From contig JAJDBO010000380.1 of assembly GCA_029261305.1 (NCBI GenBank), positions 1 through 17,903 on the forward strand: a stretch of DNA of 17,903 nt. Reading direction: 5' to 3'. Below the pieces are notes generated by a model. The model had not been told where the DNA came from. It was given only the letters and a program-made list of their open reading frames with translations, and did no database searches. The position numbers and the translations under genes were made by a program. Below are positions 1-6,830 of the stretch, piece after piece. Position 1 is the first letter of the stretch; each line of letters starts with the position of its first letter. The DNA is from Nitrospirales bacterium. GTDB lineage: Bacteria; Nitrospirota; Nitrospiria; Nitrospirales; UBA8639.

Positions 1-1
1 T

Positions 2-850
2 TTGCAAACGGCCAATGGTGATAAGAACTCCACCTCCAGTGTCTTCCTCAGCTTTGTCGTGAATCAACCGGTCGCGGTCTATGCCGCCCATGACCCACGC
101 ATCACCACCAAACCCGCCTGGATGGATTCTTTTACGAATACGGGCGAAGTCATTCAGACCACCGACACCCCCTTAGAAGTGTGGCGTCAAGAGTTCCCAG
201 CCGGCCAAGTCCTATTGGGTGGAAACCGCGGCAGTAGCGGTGGCGCAAGCATGTATAGTGTGGCCGTCGTATCAGATGGAGGTTTAGGAGGAGAAACAAA
301 TACCGAAGACACAACACCTCCCAGCATTACATCGATTAACTCTGCCATAGCGGACTCCTCCACCCAAGTCACGATTTCCTGGGCAGCCGCAACTGATAAC
401 ATTGGAGTCACAGGTTATCATGTGTATCGCAATGGAATATTGATCTCTACCACCACGGGATTAGGCTATACCGATACGGGATTAACTCCCTCAACTTCCT
501 ATGTCTATGCCGTCCAAGCCTTTGATGAAGCGGAAAACCTGGCGGCAATGTCTCCAACGATTTCGGTCACTACCGACACCCAAGAACCACCGGCCAATGA
601 AGGGACCGCACAGTTGCATTGGCAGAAAAATCCTGAAGAAGACTTGTCACACTATGTTGTTTACTTCGGGACAACACCAGGAATCTACGATTCAACTATC
701 AATGTCGGATTCACTGATTCACCAGCCACGCCGAGTTATTTGATCTCTGATTTATCACCCGGGACCTATTACTTTACGGTACGAGCTTACGATACATCGG
801 GCAACAGCAGCCCCGCGGCACCCGAAGGGACAAAAATAATTAACAGTTAA
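2..850 (+). CDS. Secreted FN3-domain protein, C-terminal part (5' end outside window)
   Basis: The frame is open to the left edge and the only possible initiator near the edge is a TTG without a visible ribosome binding site, so this is most likely the C-terminal part of a longer protein. The visible 282 residues fall into three parts. Residues 15-92 form a beta-rich module with PAWMDSF, FPAGQVLLGGN and SMYSVAVV, a pattern I associate with secreted carbohydrate-related proteins. Residues 104-192 are an FN3 domain (TTPPSITS start, GYHVYRNG, YAVQAFDEAEN). Residues 200-280 are a second FN3 domain (LHWQKNPEEDLSHYVVYFG, YYFTVRAYDTSGN). No PEP-CTERM tail, LPXTG motif or membrane anchor follows. The next gene starts 48 bases downstream on the same strand and is also secreted, so the two may be co-transcribed. 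The catalytic part, if any, lies outside the window. FN3 assignment is firm; the function is unknown. Confidence 0.8.
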   Translation: MQTANGDKNSTSSVFLSFVVNQPVAVYAAHDPRITTKPAWMDSFTNTGEVIQTTDTPLEVWRQEFPAGQVLLGGNRGSSGGASMYSVAVVSDGGLGGETNTEDTTPPSITSINSAIADSSTQVTISWAAATDNIGVTGYHVYRNGILISTTTGLGYTDTGLTPSTSYVYAVQAFDEAENLAAMSPTISVTTDTQEPPANEGTAQLHWQKNPEEDLSHYVVYFGTTPGIYDSTINVGFTDSPATPSYLISDLSPGTYYFTVRAYDTSGNSSPAAPEGTKIINS

Positions 851-898
851 TTTATCCAGAATAAGCTTAGCAAACATATACTGCTTGAGGAGTCGATT

Positions 899-3331
899 AT
901 GAAGCGAGTTCTTCACTCAATCATCCTGGCTTTTGCCACAATGTGCTTACTCGGCATCGCTGAAGGAGCCGCAGCGGTCAATCCTGAATCTTTTTCCTTA
1001 CATATGGATACCATCCCGAACTTTGCCCAGAATCCTACGATTCAAACTGTACAAAATGGCAATTGGTCCAATGCCTCAACGTGGAACCCAGCCCGAGTCC
1101 CACAGGCTGGAGATGTGGTGCTGATTAAACACTCGGTGACCTACGATAGTTTGACTGGAGATGCTGACGTCATTGGCATTGAGGCCTCTGCCATATTGCG
1201 GTTTAAAACCAATCAAAACACCCAATTGAAGGTGGGTACCCTTTTGGTTATGCCCAATGGGACTTTTGAGGTAGGCACGGCGGCTACTCCTATTGCTGCC
1301 AATGTGACGGCGGAAATCATTATCAAAGACATTCCTATCGATACATCAAACAACGAGGTCGGCGTCTTTGACCCTGAACAATTCGGGACGGCCATCCTCG
1401 TCATTGATAGCACCTGGACCATGCATGGGTCAGTGAAATCCTCCACCTTTGTTCGCTTGAGCGAAGAACCACTGGCTGGAACCACCGCACTCAAATTATC
1501 GAACCCAGTAGCTGGATGGAAGGCAGGCGATAAAATTATCCTTCCTGACTCACGCCACCTACGAGGAATAGAGGATGGAAATAATTTCGTGGGACAATGG
1601 GAAGAACTCTCCATCGCCAGTATATCCGGAGATGGGAAAACCGTCACATTAACCACACCTCTTCAGTACGATCACCCCGGAGCACGAAATGCCAATGGAG
1701 ATCTGGAATATTTGCCCCATCTTGGCAACATGACACGAAACATCATCATTAGGTCAGAAAACCCCAATGGGACACGAGGCCACACGCAAGCCCATCACAA
1801 CGCGAATCTTGATATTCGATATGCGGCATTCCGTGATTTAGGACGCACCATCAATGAGGACCTTGATAACACCACGTTCAATAGTAATGGATCTGTCTCT
1901 CATATCGGCACGAATCAAATTGCTCGGTATCCATTGCATACCCATCATTTACGGGGACCAGCTTCCCCGCAAGCCAATGGCTATCAGTTCACCCTGCTTG
2001 GCAATGTGATCGATGGAGGGTCAGCGGCACACAATTTCAAGTGGAGTATGGTCATTCATGGCAGCCACTATGGTTTGATTCGCGAGAATCTGATCTACAA
2101 CGCCATGGGGGCAGCGATTGCATTTGAAGATGGAACAGAAAGCCATAATGTCTTGGAAAACAATTTTGTCGTCCGGGTGAGCGGCACCGGACTACGAGCA
2201 GACCGAGGTTGTGGGGTTAACTGCGGTCGAGAAGGCGTTGCGTATTGGTTTCGCGGACCGAATAATTATGTCCGAAACAATGTGGCGGCCAACGTTAATG
2301 GGAAATCAGCATTCACCATTTTCATAAAATACGCGGGATCAGAATTGAAAATTCCCGCCTATCAAGGAGCAGATCCCCACCACGAAGGTCAATCTCAAAT
2401 TATGAATTCGTACGCCACTCCTTTGCGAGAGTTCTCCAATAATGAAGCCTACGGAGCGACTCACCGCGGATTGACCTATTGGTGGATTGGTACAGAGGGT
2501 ATGGCACCGAATGGACCACAGGCTGTGGAACCAAGTTTTATAAGGGATTTCGTCGTCTGGCATGCCCAAGTCGGTGTTTATGGCTATCCAAGCCATCGCC
2601 TGACCATTGATCACATCATTATTCGTGGCGATAAAAACACGGTATCAAAAACGGTTTCTTGGGGCTTAGACTTTCAAGATTACCTCCAAAAGGATCTGAT
2701 CATTCAAAATGCCGACATTCAAGGCGTTCGTACGGGTATCGAGGCAGCGTTGCTGGTTGAACCCAAGGAAACCCCCGGCATTGGATTTACAACAATTAAA
2801 GATTCTCTTATTCGAGCCTATTATGGAGTCACTGTATTTCAACCCTGGCATAATACCAACCCCACGGGCTTGAACCCACGCGAGATCCATGTGCGCAACG
2901 TACGATTCGAGGGACTTAATGTAGACCCCATCAGTCAAGATTCACCGTCCTACCCAGCGATCAATATGGATCCGAAGACCATTAAGTCTCACTTACTCAT
3001 AGGCACGAAAGTCTTTGTCTATGACTATAATCAAACCCCTGGCATAGACTTCCAGGTGTTTGCTCCGGAACAGGCCTCTAATTTCATTTTGCCTCAATCC
3101 ACATTTCTGCCGAACGGAAACCCGGATATTATTGCTTCCCCGGATTCCAATCTGACCAATTCCCAAAATTTTGCTCAATATGGAATTGCCTATGGGGGTG
3201 AAATCACTCCATGCTTAGATAACACGTCACATCCTGAAATCCGTGGTTTTGTGTGTGGTGGATCCTCTTCCAACAATCCACCACCGGATACGGTTCCTCC
3301 CATTATGCCTGTTGGGTTTACTGTGATGTGA
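899..3331 (+). CDS. Secreted G8-domain, CEMIP/TMEM2-like right-handed beta-helix protein
   Basis: The start is an ATG preceded by GAGGAG at 887-892, six bases upstream. Residues 1-26 are a signal peptide (MKRV, hydrophobic core, cleavage near EGAAA). Residues 50-170 match a G8 domain: NGNWSNASTWNPARVPQAGD, then a beta-rich run with LLVMPNGTFEVGT. The rest is a right-handed parallel beta-helix. RYPLHTHH at 343-350, VIHGSHYGLIRENLIY from 385 and AFEDGTESHNVLENN from about 408 recall the RYPIHFH, HGTHG and FLEDG motifs of animal CEMIP and TMEM2, which are linked to hyaluronan breakdown. A related activity on an acidic polysaccharide is inferred, not shown. Two cysteines close together (about 439 and 443) could form a disulfide. 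The C-terminus is a proline-rich linker followed by the first residues of what looks like an FN3 domain (DTVPPIMPVGFTVM), then TGA TGA; it may be truncated. Family call is good; substrate is unknown. Confidence 0.85.
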   Translation: MKRVLHSIILAFATMCLLGIAEGAAAVNPESFSLHMDTIPNFAQNPTIQTVQNGNWSNASTWNPARVPQAGDVVLIKHSVTYDSLTGDADVIGIEASAILRFKTNQNTQLKVGTLLVMPNGTFEVGTAATPIAANVTAEIIIKDIPIDTSNNEVGVFDPEQFGTAILVIDSTWTMHGSVKSSTFVRLSEEPLAGTTALKLSNPVAGWKAGDKIILPDSRHLRGIEDGNNFVGQWEELSIASISGDGKTVTLTTPLQYDHPGARNANGDLEYLPHLGNMTRNIIIRSENPNGTRGHTQAHHNANLDIRYAAFRDLGRTINEDLDNTTFNSNGSVSHIGTNQIARYPLHTHHLRGPASPQANGYQFTLLGNVIDGGSAAHNFKWSMVIHGSHYGLIRENLIYNAMGAAIAFEDGTESHNVLENNFVVRVSGTGLRADRGCGVNCGREGVAYWFRGPNNYVRNNVAANVNGKSAFTIFIKYAGSELKIPAYQGADPHHEGQSQIMNSYATPLREFSNNEAYGATHRGLTYWWIGTEGMAPNGPQAVEPSFIRDFVVWHAQVGVYGYPSHRLTIDHIIIRGDKNTVSKTVSWGLDFQDYLQKDLIIQNADIQGVRTGIEAALLVEPKETPGIGFTTIKDSLIRAYYGVTVFQPWHNTNPTGLNPREIHVRNVRFEGLNVDPISQDSPSYPAINMDPKTIKSHLLIGTKVFVYDYNQTPGIDFQVFAPEQASNFILPQSTFLPNGNPDIIASPDSNLTNSQNFAQYGIAYGGEITPCLDNTSHPEIRGFVCGGSSSNNPPPDTVPPIMPVGFTVM

Positions 3332-3433
3332 TGAGAGTTACAAGGATACTAAATCGGTGAAAATCGTGACGGAAGAAATGGACAAAATGACAAAATCAGA
3401 AATGAGTTAAAAAAGAATGACCTTCTCGAAATA

Positions 3434-3459
3434 GGGTACCCATCAAAAGATGGGTACCC
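3434..3459. repeat. Perfect 11-bp inverted repeat (GGGTACCCATC / GATGGGTACCC)
   Basis: The arms 3434-3444 and 3449-3459 are perfectly complementary and separated by AAAA. It lies about 100 bases after the stop of the G8 protein. No T-run follows on either strand, so it is not a canonical intrinsic terminator. It could be an mRNA 3'-end stabiliser, part of the leader of the next gene, or a protein binding site, since each arm itself contains the palindrome GGGTACCC. Confidence 0.6.
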
Positions 3460-3479
3460 AACGCTATAGGGTCAACAAG

Positions 3480-3549
3480 GGTTTATAACCTGCTGCCGAA
3501 GGAAGGAATTGCAGAACCTCGCTCAAGATGGGCGAACACCTTCGGGAGA
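3480..3549 (+). promoter_or_regulatory. Structured leader in front of the small membrane protein gene
   Basis: Several complementary segments are nested here. GGTT 3480-3483 pairs with AACC 3487-3490. CCGAAGG 3496-3502 pairs with CCTTCGG 3539-3545. Inside that stem TCGCTC 3519-3524 pairs with GGGCGA 3530-3535 around an AAGAT loop. The outer stem ends in the ribosome binding site GGGAG (3544-3548) of the gene starting at 3556, so folding would partly hide it. It matches no riboswitch class I recognise. Folding is read by eye only. Confidence 0.35.
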
Positions 3550-3555
3550 AATATC

Positions 3556-3744
3556 ATGACTCATGGCACAAGACGACTGCTGGAACGCTACAACTTTCAA
3601 AAACCATGGTTTGCATTAAGTTTGATTTGCTGGGTAGCATTTGAAAATGTGGAGAGATTTTCAAGTTCAGGTGTTTTTTTAGCAGCTTTTGCATTGCCAC
3701 TTGTAGCTTGGTTAATAGTTTCCTTTGTTGCAGTTCAAAGATAG
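3556..3744 (+). CDS. Small hypothetical membrane protein (62 aa)
   Basis: The ATG is preceded by GGGAG at 3544-3548 with seven bases of spacing, which supports translation. The product has a basic N-terminus (residues 1-16, THGTRRLLERYNFQK) and two hydrophobic stretches: about 18-29 (WFALSLICWVAF) and 39-59 (GVFLAAFALPLVAWLIVSF). That suggests one or two membrane helices with the N-terminus in the cytoplasm. There is no lipobox and no recognised domain. It sits between the secreted G8 protein and a sulfotransferase on the same strand, behind a structured leader. I do not recognise the family. An antisense frame covers the same bases, but it lacks a comparable ribosome binding site. Confidence 0.45.
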   Translation: MTHGTRRLLERYNFQKPWFALSLICWVAFENVERFSSSGVFLAAFALPLVAWLIVSFVAVQR

Positions 3745-4009
3745 AAGAGACTCTGATGAACATCAAATTATTAAAGGAATCAAGCTGAATTTATCACCAA
3801 TCACATCAAACTTTTTATTAAGCACATTCGGATAGCTTCCACCCCTTTTCAGAACACCCCACAAGCCTAGTTATTACTACTTAAATTACCACCAAACTTC
3901 GCTTTAAGGATTTCAGAGATTCCGAACTTCATTATTTCTCATTTTTTTCCGATATAAAAGAGATTTCTTTTAAGTATTTATTGGAAGCTCACACCTTCGG
4001 AGACCACCT

Positions 4010-4894
4010 ATGACCTTACCAACTTTCCTTGGATTGGGCGCAATGAAATGCGGAACTTCTTGGCTCCATGTCCAACTTGAAGATCATCCTGAAGTATATG
4101 TCCCTTATCAACGAAAAGAAATTCACTATTTTGATGAACTTTTCCATAATGGATCTGAATGGTATCAAAAGTTCTTTCCCGCACCAGATGAAATCCACAA
4201 ATATAAAGCCTGGGGAGAAATTACCCCAGAATATCTCCTCATACCTGAGGTCCCAAGACGAATTCATCAATTAGCACCTGATTGTAAATTTATTGTTTTT
4301 TTGCGAAACCCTGCCGATCGCCTTTTTTCGCACTATGTGATGGCTCTCACTCTTGGCTGGACTCAAAAACCATTGTGGGAATTTGCTGATGAAAAAAAAG
4401 AAGCGTTTAGGAAGGGATTATATGCGGAACAACTCACCCGCTATTTTGAGTTATTCGATCGTGATCAATTTTTGATTTTGACCTTTGAGCAAATTTTTGC
4501 AAATGAGGAAAATACTCGCAATGCCCTTGATCAGGTTGGACATTTTTTAGATATCGACCCTTCCCTCTTTTCCTTGGAGAAAGCAACGACCCGCGTCCAT
4601 GAGCGATCAGGACCACCACGTCTTATGGCCGCCTATGCGGCAGCATTTCGTCTCAAGCGTTGGTTATTTCAACACGACATGGATTGGGTATTTCGAGTGG
4701 CACAGGAGGTAGGTATTTCCAAACAAATTTTTGGCAAAACCAAAGAGGTGCCACGCCTATCTGAAGAAGATCGCGCCAAGTTGCTTGATCTCTACAAACC
4801 ATCGATCGCGGAACTGGAAAACCTGTTAGAGGGAGATTTCTCCTTTTGGTGTGAACCCAAAAAGACACGTCTCGCTTCTGCAACAGGAAGCTAA
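4010..4894 (+). CDS. PAPS-dependent sulfotransferase (Sulfotransfer_1 type)
   Basis: This 294-residue cytosolic protein has the length of a single-domain sulfotransferase, which moves sulfate from PAPS to a hydroxyl group, commonly on a sugar. The 5'-phosphosulfate loop is at residues 8-18 (LGAMKCGTSWL; Lys13 and the GTS turn bind the 5'-phosphosulfate). The 3'-phosphate motif is at 94-110 (FIVFLRNPADRLFSHYV; Arg99 and Ser107). HPEVYVPYQRKEIHYFD (26-42) between them is typical of heparan-sulfate-like and bacterial sulfotransferases; Glu37 or His39 may act in catalysis. The ATG is preceded by GGAG at 3999-4002. It is unrelated in detail to the second sulfotransferase (5818-6621), which points toward it from the other side of a non-coding gap. 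The acceptor is presumably an EPS sugar, inferred from the neighbours only. Confidence 0.9.
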   Translation: MTLPTFLGLGAMKCGTSWLHVQLEDHPEVYVPYQRKEIHYFDELFHNGSEWYQKFFPAPDEIHKYKAWGEITPEYLLIPEVPRRIHQLAPDCKFIVFLRNPADRLFSHYVMALTLGWTQKPLWEFADEKKEAFRKGLYAEQLTRYFELFDRDQFLILTFEQIFANEENTRNALDQVGHFLDIDPSLFSLEKATTRVHERSGPPRLMAAYAAAFRLKRWLFQHDMDWVFRVAQEVGISKQIFGKTKEVPRLSEEDRAKLLDLYKPSIAELENLLEGDFSFWCEPKKTRLASATGS

Positions 4895-5071
4895 GCCTCT
4901 ACCCAGGGAAAACCGTTGCGCGGGATCTAATGTTTGCTTTCATTCGATCCCGCCAAAGCAGTAATGAGTATGCATTAGATCCCGTGCCCATCATTTCCAA
5001 TCTTTCTTCTACTACAATTCGGCTTCCCAAAACCACTGTAATTCCTGATGATTAAGCCAATTAATAGTGCC
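4895..5071. other. Intergenic stretch with inverted repeat, no gene seen
   Basis: This is the first part of the 923-base gap between the two convergent sulfotransferase genes. Apart from the large inverted repeat at 4918-4987 I see no convincing coding frame, RNA gene or T-run terminator on either strand. Confidence 0.5.
4918..4987. repeat. Long imperfect inverted repeat downstream of the sulfotransferase
   Basis: CGGGATCTAATG at 4921-4932 is perfectly complementary to CATTAGATCCCG at 4973-4984. With one wobble pair the stem extends to 4918 and 4987. A second pair lies inside it: TGCTTT 4935-4940 with AAAGCA 4955-4960. CATTCGATCCCG (4941-4952) repeats the right arm with one mismatch. The structure starts 24 bases after the stop codon. 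Without a T-run it may act as a 3'-end stabiliser, a REP-like element, or the trace of a small mobile element. Confidence 0.55.
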
Positions 5072-5242
5072 TTACTCCCCACCGATGGTAAGGGCAAACC
5101 CTGTCGCAACAGCCACGAGGCTCCCTGGGACGATGGCCATTATTTTTTTTTGAGCAGAAGAAAAACCATTAAAACCTCCTAGGGCGATGAGAGCCCCAAT
5201 AATAAACCTGAACGTATGCTTGGCTAACTCAAATGACTGCAT
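5072..5242 (-). CDS. Possible small membrane protein or its remnant (56 aa)
   Basis: Read on the - strand from the ATG at 5242, this frame gives 56 residues with two clear hydrophobic segments: FRFIIGALIALGGFNGF (about 11-27) and IMAIVPGSLVAVATGFALTIGG (34-55), joined by a short polar loop SSAQKK. The glycine-rich pattern looks like a genuine small membrane protein. The ribosome binding site is weak. The same frame stays protein-like upstream back to an ATG at 5320 (start MLALLSSDEIA), interrupted by one TGA at 5285-5287. Either the shorter protein is real, or this is a decayed gene of about 82 codons. The family is not recognised. Confidence 0.35.
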   Translation of the reverse strand: MQSFELAKHTFRFIIGALIALGGFNGFSSAQKKIMAIVPGSLVAVATGFALTIGGE

Positions 5243-5320
5243 ACCAAAGATCTTTACCAGAACACTACCGACATTTTCATGAAATCAGGCAATCTCATCA
5301 CTGGACAATAATGCCAACAT

Positions 5321-5817
5321 GCCAGAAAAATTGAGAAGGTTCCATATTCATGGAATCTTGCGATCTTTCCCAATTTAAAACCACTCCAAGGCTCCCAAGG
5401 AAGCCACGGATAAGATCAGGCACAAAGCAAGAGAAGAGGGCACTAACGGGATTACGGGAGATCTCAAGGAGACGACGGTGAATCAAGTATTGGCAAGGGC
5501 CTCTCGATCACTGTGAAGGCCAGAATTTCGAGAATTCCAAAAGACATTTTGAGCAATTGTGAACAAGAGGCACGGCGAAGGGCCCAGCCAAAATTCTTTA
5601 TGGGTTTTTGAAGGCCATTTGGGCAGAGTTCCATCTGCAAAAGACAAAACACCAAATCATTTACTTTTTTTGATTGGATAAGATGGAAGAAAAATAGGTG
5701 GGGACAAGCCTTAAGGGCCTACGAAGGAAAATGAATGGCCAGAAGATTTAGGGAGAGGATAGAAATTCTCCAGACTGAACTGAGATAGCAAATTTAATTC
5801 CCATTAAATTTAGGAAG
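5321..5817. other. Intergenic stretch, nothing supported
   Basis: Only short open frames occur here (for example 5464-5655 on the - strand). They lack ribosome binding sites and recognisable domains. No RNA gene, repeat or terminator stands out. The stretch separates the stop codon of the - strand sulfotransferase from the possible small membrane protein. Confidence 0.45.
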
Positions 5818-6621
5818 CTACCGAGCGACCAATTCCTCATCAGACGATTTCACCGGAACGGGTCCAAGATCATAACCAAGTTTGATTAATATTTCACTGT
5901 ACCGTTCATGAAAGTATTCACTCACATTTGGAGTAAACTTATTTTTCCATTGATTTGGCTCTGGATTGCGAATATGAAATTTTTGTTTACTGCCTCCTTT
6001 GGCTGAATATTTTCCTCCAAGAAAGGTTCCAATAGCCCGGTCAATAAATGGAAGTTCATAAAATTCAAAAATATTTTTGTAAACATCTTTTTCATTGCCC
6101 AAAATGTCTTCGTACTTAAAAATTATCATTCGGGGATCTGCGATCGGCCAAGCTAACATCGACTCATAATGATGCTTTCGAAATTCGATTTCCGCGAGAA
6201 GCCCCTCCTCAAGAGACAAACTTTCCAAATAACTTGCGTAGGAATGTTCAGGCGGCATGGCCGCTGGAATATTACCATTCACCACAGACCAATCTTCGAC
6301 TGACGGGCCAACGATATTACACCAATCCTCTGCGCCGCGTTTGTGATAATAATACCCAGAAACAATCATATCTCGAGGGTCTCGAACAAACCGCGACACA
6401 CGGAAATCTCCAAGGCGATCAAAATCCAACATGTGATTATTCACCGAAAGAATTTTGTAATTGTCCATATTGTCGTAAAATTCGTCGATGCGGCTATTAA
6501 AATGCCGGTACCCTTTGGTCCAGGGCTTAAATCGATTATAGAGTTGCTCCATAACTTTCGCATAATACACTGTCAAACACTTGTGGTAGGAACAGTGAAT
6601 GAGTTTTCGTGTTGTGACCAT
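5818..6621 (-). CDS. Second sulfotransferase, divergent family member
   Basis: This 267-residue cytosolic protein carries both PAPS-binding elements. The 5'-phosphosulfate loop is at residues 7-19 (LIHCSYHKCLTVY; Lys14 in place of the usual P-loop lysine). The 3'-phosphate motif is at 74-90 (RVSRFVRDPRDMIVSGY; Arg80 and Ser88). A C-terminal KGGSKQ and KNKFTP pattern resembles the region that closes over PAPS. The ATG at 6621 has AAGGA on the - strand (plus 6631-6635), nine bases upstream. It lies 209 bases after the glycosyltransferase at 6831-7988 and is preceded by an inverted repeat, so it may have its own control. Local composition is AT-rich (14 G or C among 60 bases at 6061-6120, against 34 of 60 at 12661-12720), which may mean separate acquisition. 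The acceptor is unknown; EPS is likely. Confidence 0.85.
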   Translation of the reverse strand: MVTTRKLIHCSYHKCLTVYYAKVMEQLYNRFKPWTKGYRHFNSRIDEFYDNMDNYKILSVNNHMLDFDRLGDFRVSRFVRDPRDMIVSGYYYHKRGAEDWCNIVGPSVEDWSVVNGNIPAAMPPEHSYASYLESLSLEEGLLAEIEFRKHHYESMLAWPIADPRMIIFKYEDILGNEKDVYKNIFEFYELPFIDRAIGTFLGGKYSAKGGSKQKFHIRNPEPNQWKNKFTPNVSEYFHERYSEILIKLGYDLGPVPVKSSDEELVAR

Positions 6622-6652
6622 AGTCTACATTCCTTTTTTCAAAGTGGCGAAA

Positions 6653-6705
6653 GATATCCTCCGCCTCGAATTTCACCCTCGACCCTTAGTCGAAAGGGAG
6701 GATAT
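6653..6705 (-). promoter_or_regulatory. Nested inverted repeat in the leader of the second sulfotransferase
   Basis: ATATCCTCC at 6654-6662 pairs perfectly with GGAGGATAT at 6697-6705. Inside, TCGAC 6679-6683 pairs with GTCGA 6689-6693 around CCTTA. In the - strand transcript this would fold about 30 bases before the start codon at 6621. No T-run follows, so it is not an obvious terminator of the upstream glycosyltransferase gene. A structured leader or a processing site is more likely. Confidence 0.4.
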
Positions 6706-6830
6706 AATCTCTTAAATAAACTTTTTCCGGTCTCTGAAAAATCTGCCAAATCACAGTTTATTTCTTGCCCATCAATCGACCAAAATTTTAAATACTTTGG
6801 ACGTTTAATCATGAAGGTCTCAAGATTGTT

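Noticed and set aside
2..4. TTG as true start of the first gene
   Set aside because: Only one base precedes it, and the domain it starts in is incomplete at its N-terminus, so the gene continues outside the window.
3434..3459. Intrinsic terminator for the G8 gene
   Set aside because: The hairpin is good, but there is no T-run after it on either strand.
3495..3514. Possible sigma-54 promoter (TTGCA at 3509-3513)
   Set aside because: The matching -24 element TGGCAC is absent at the required spacing; GAAGGAA is found instead.
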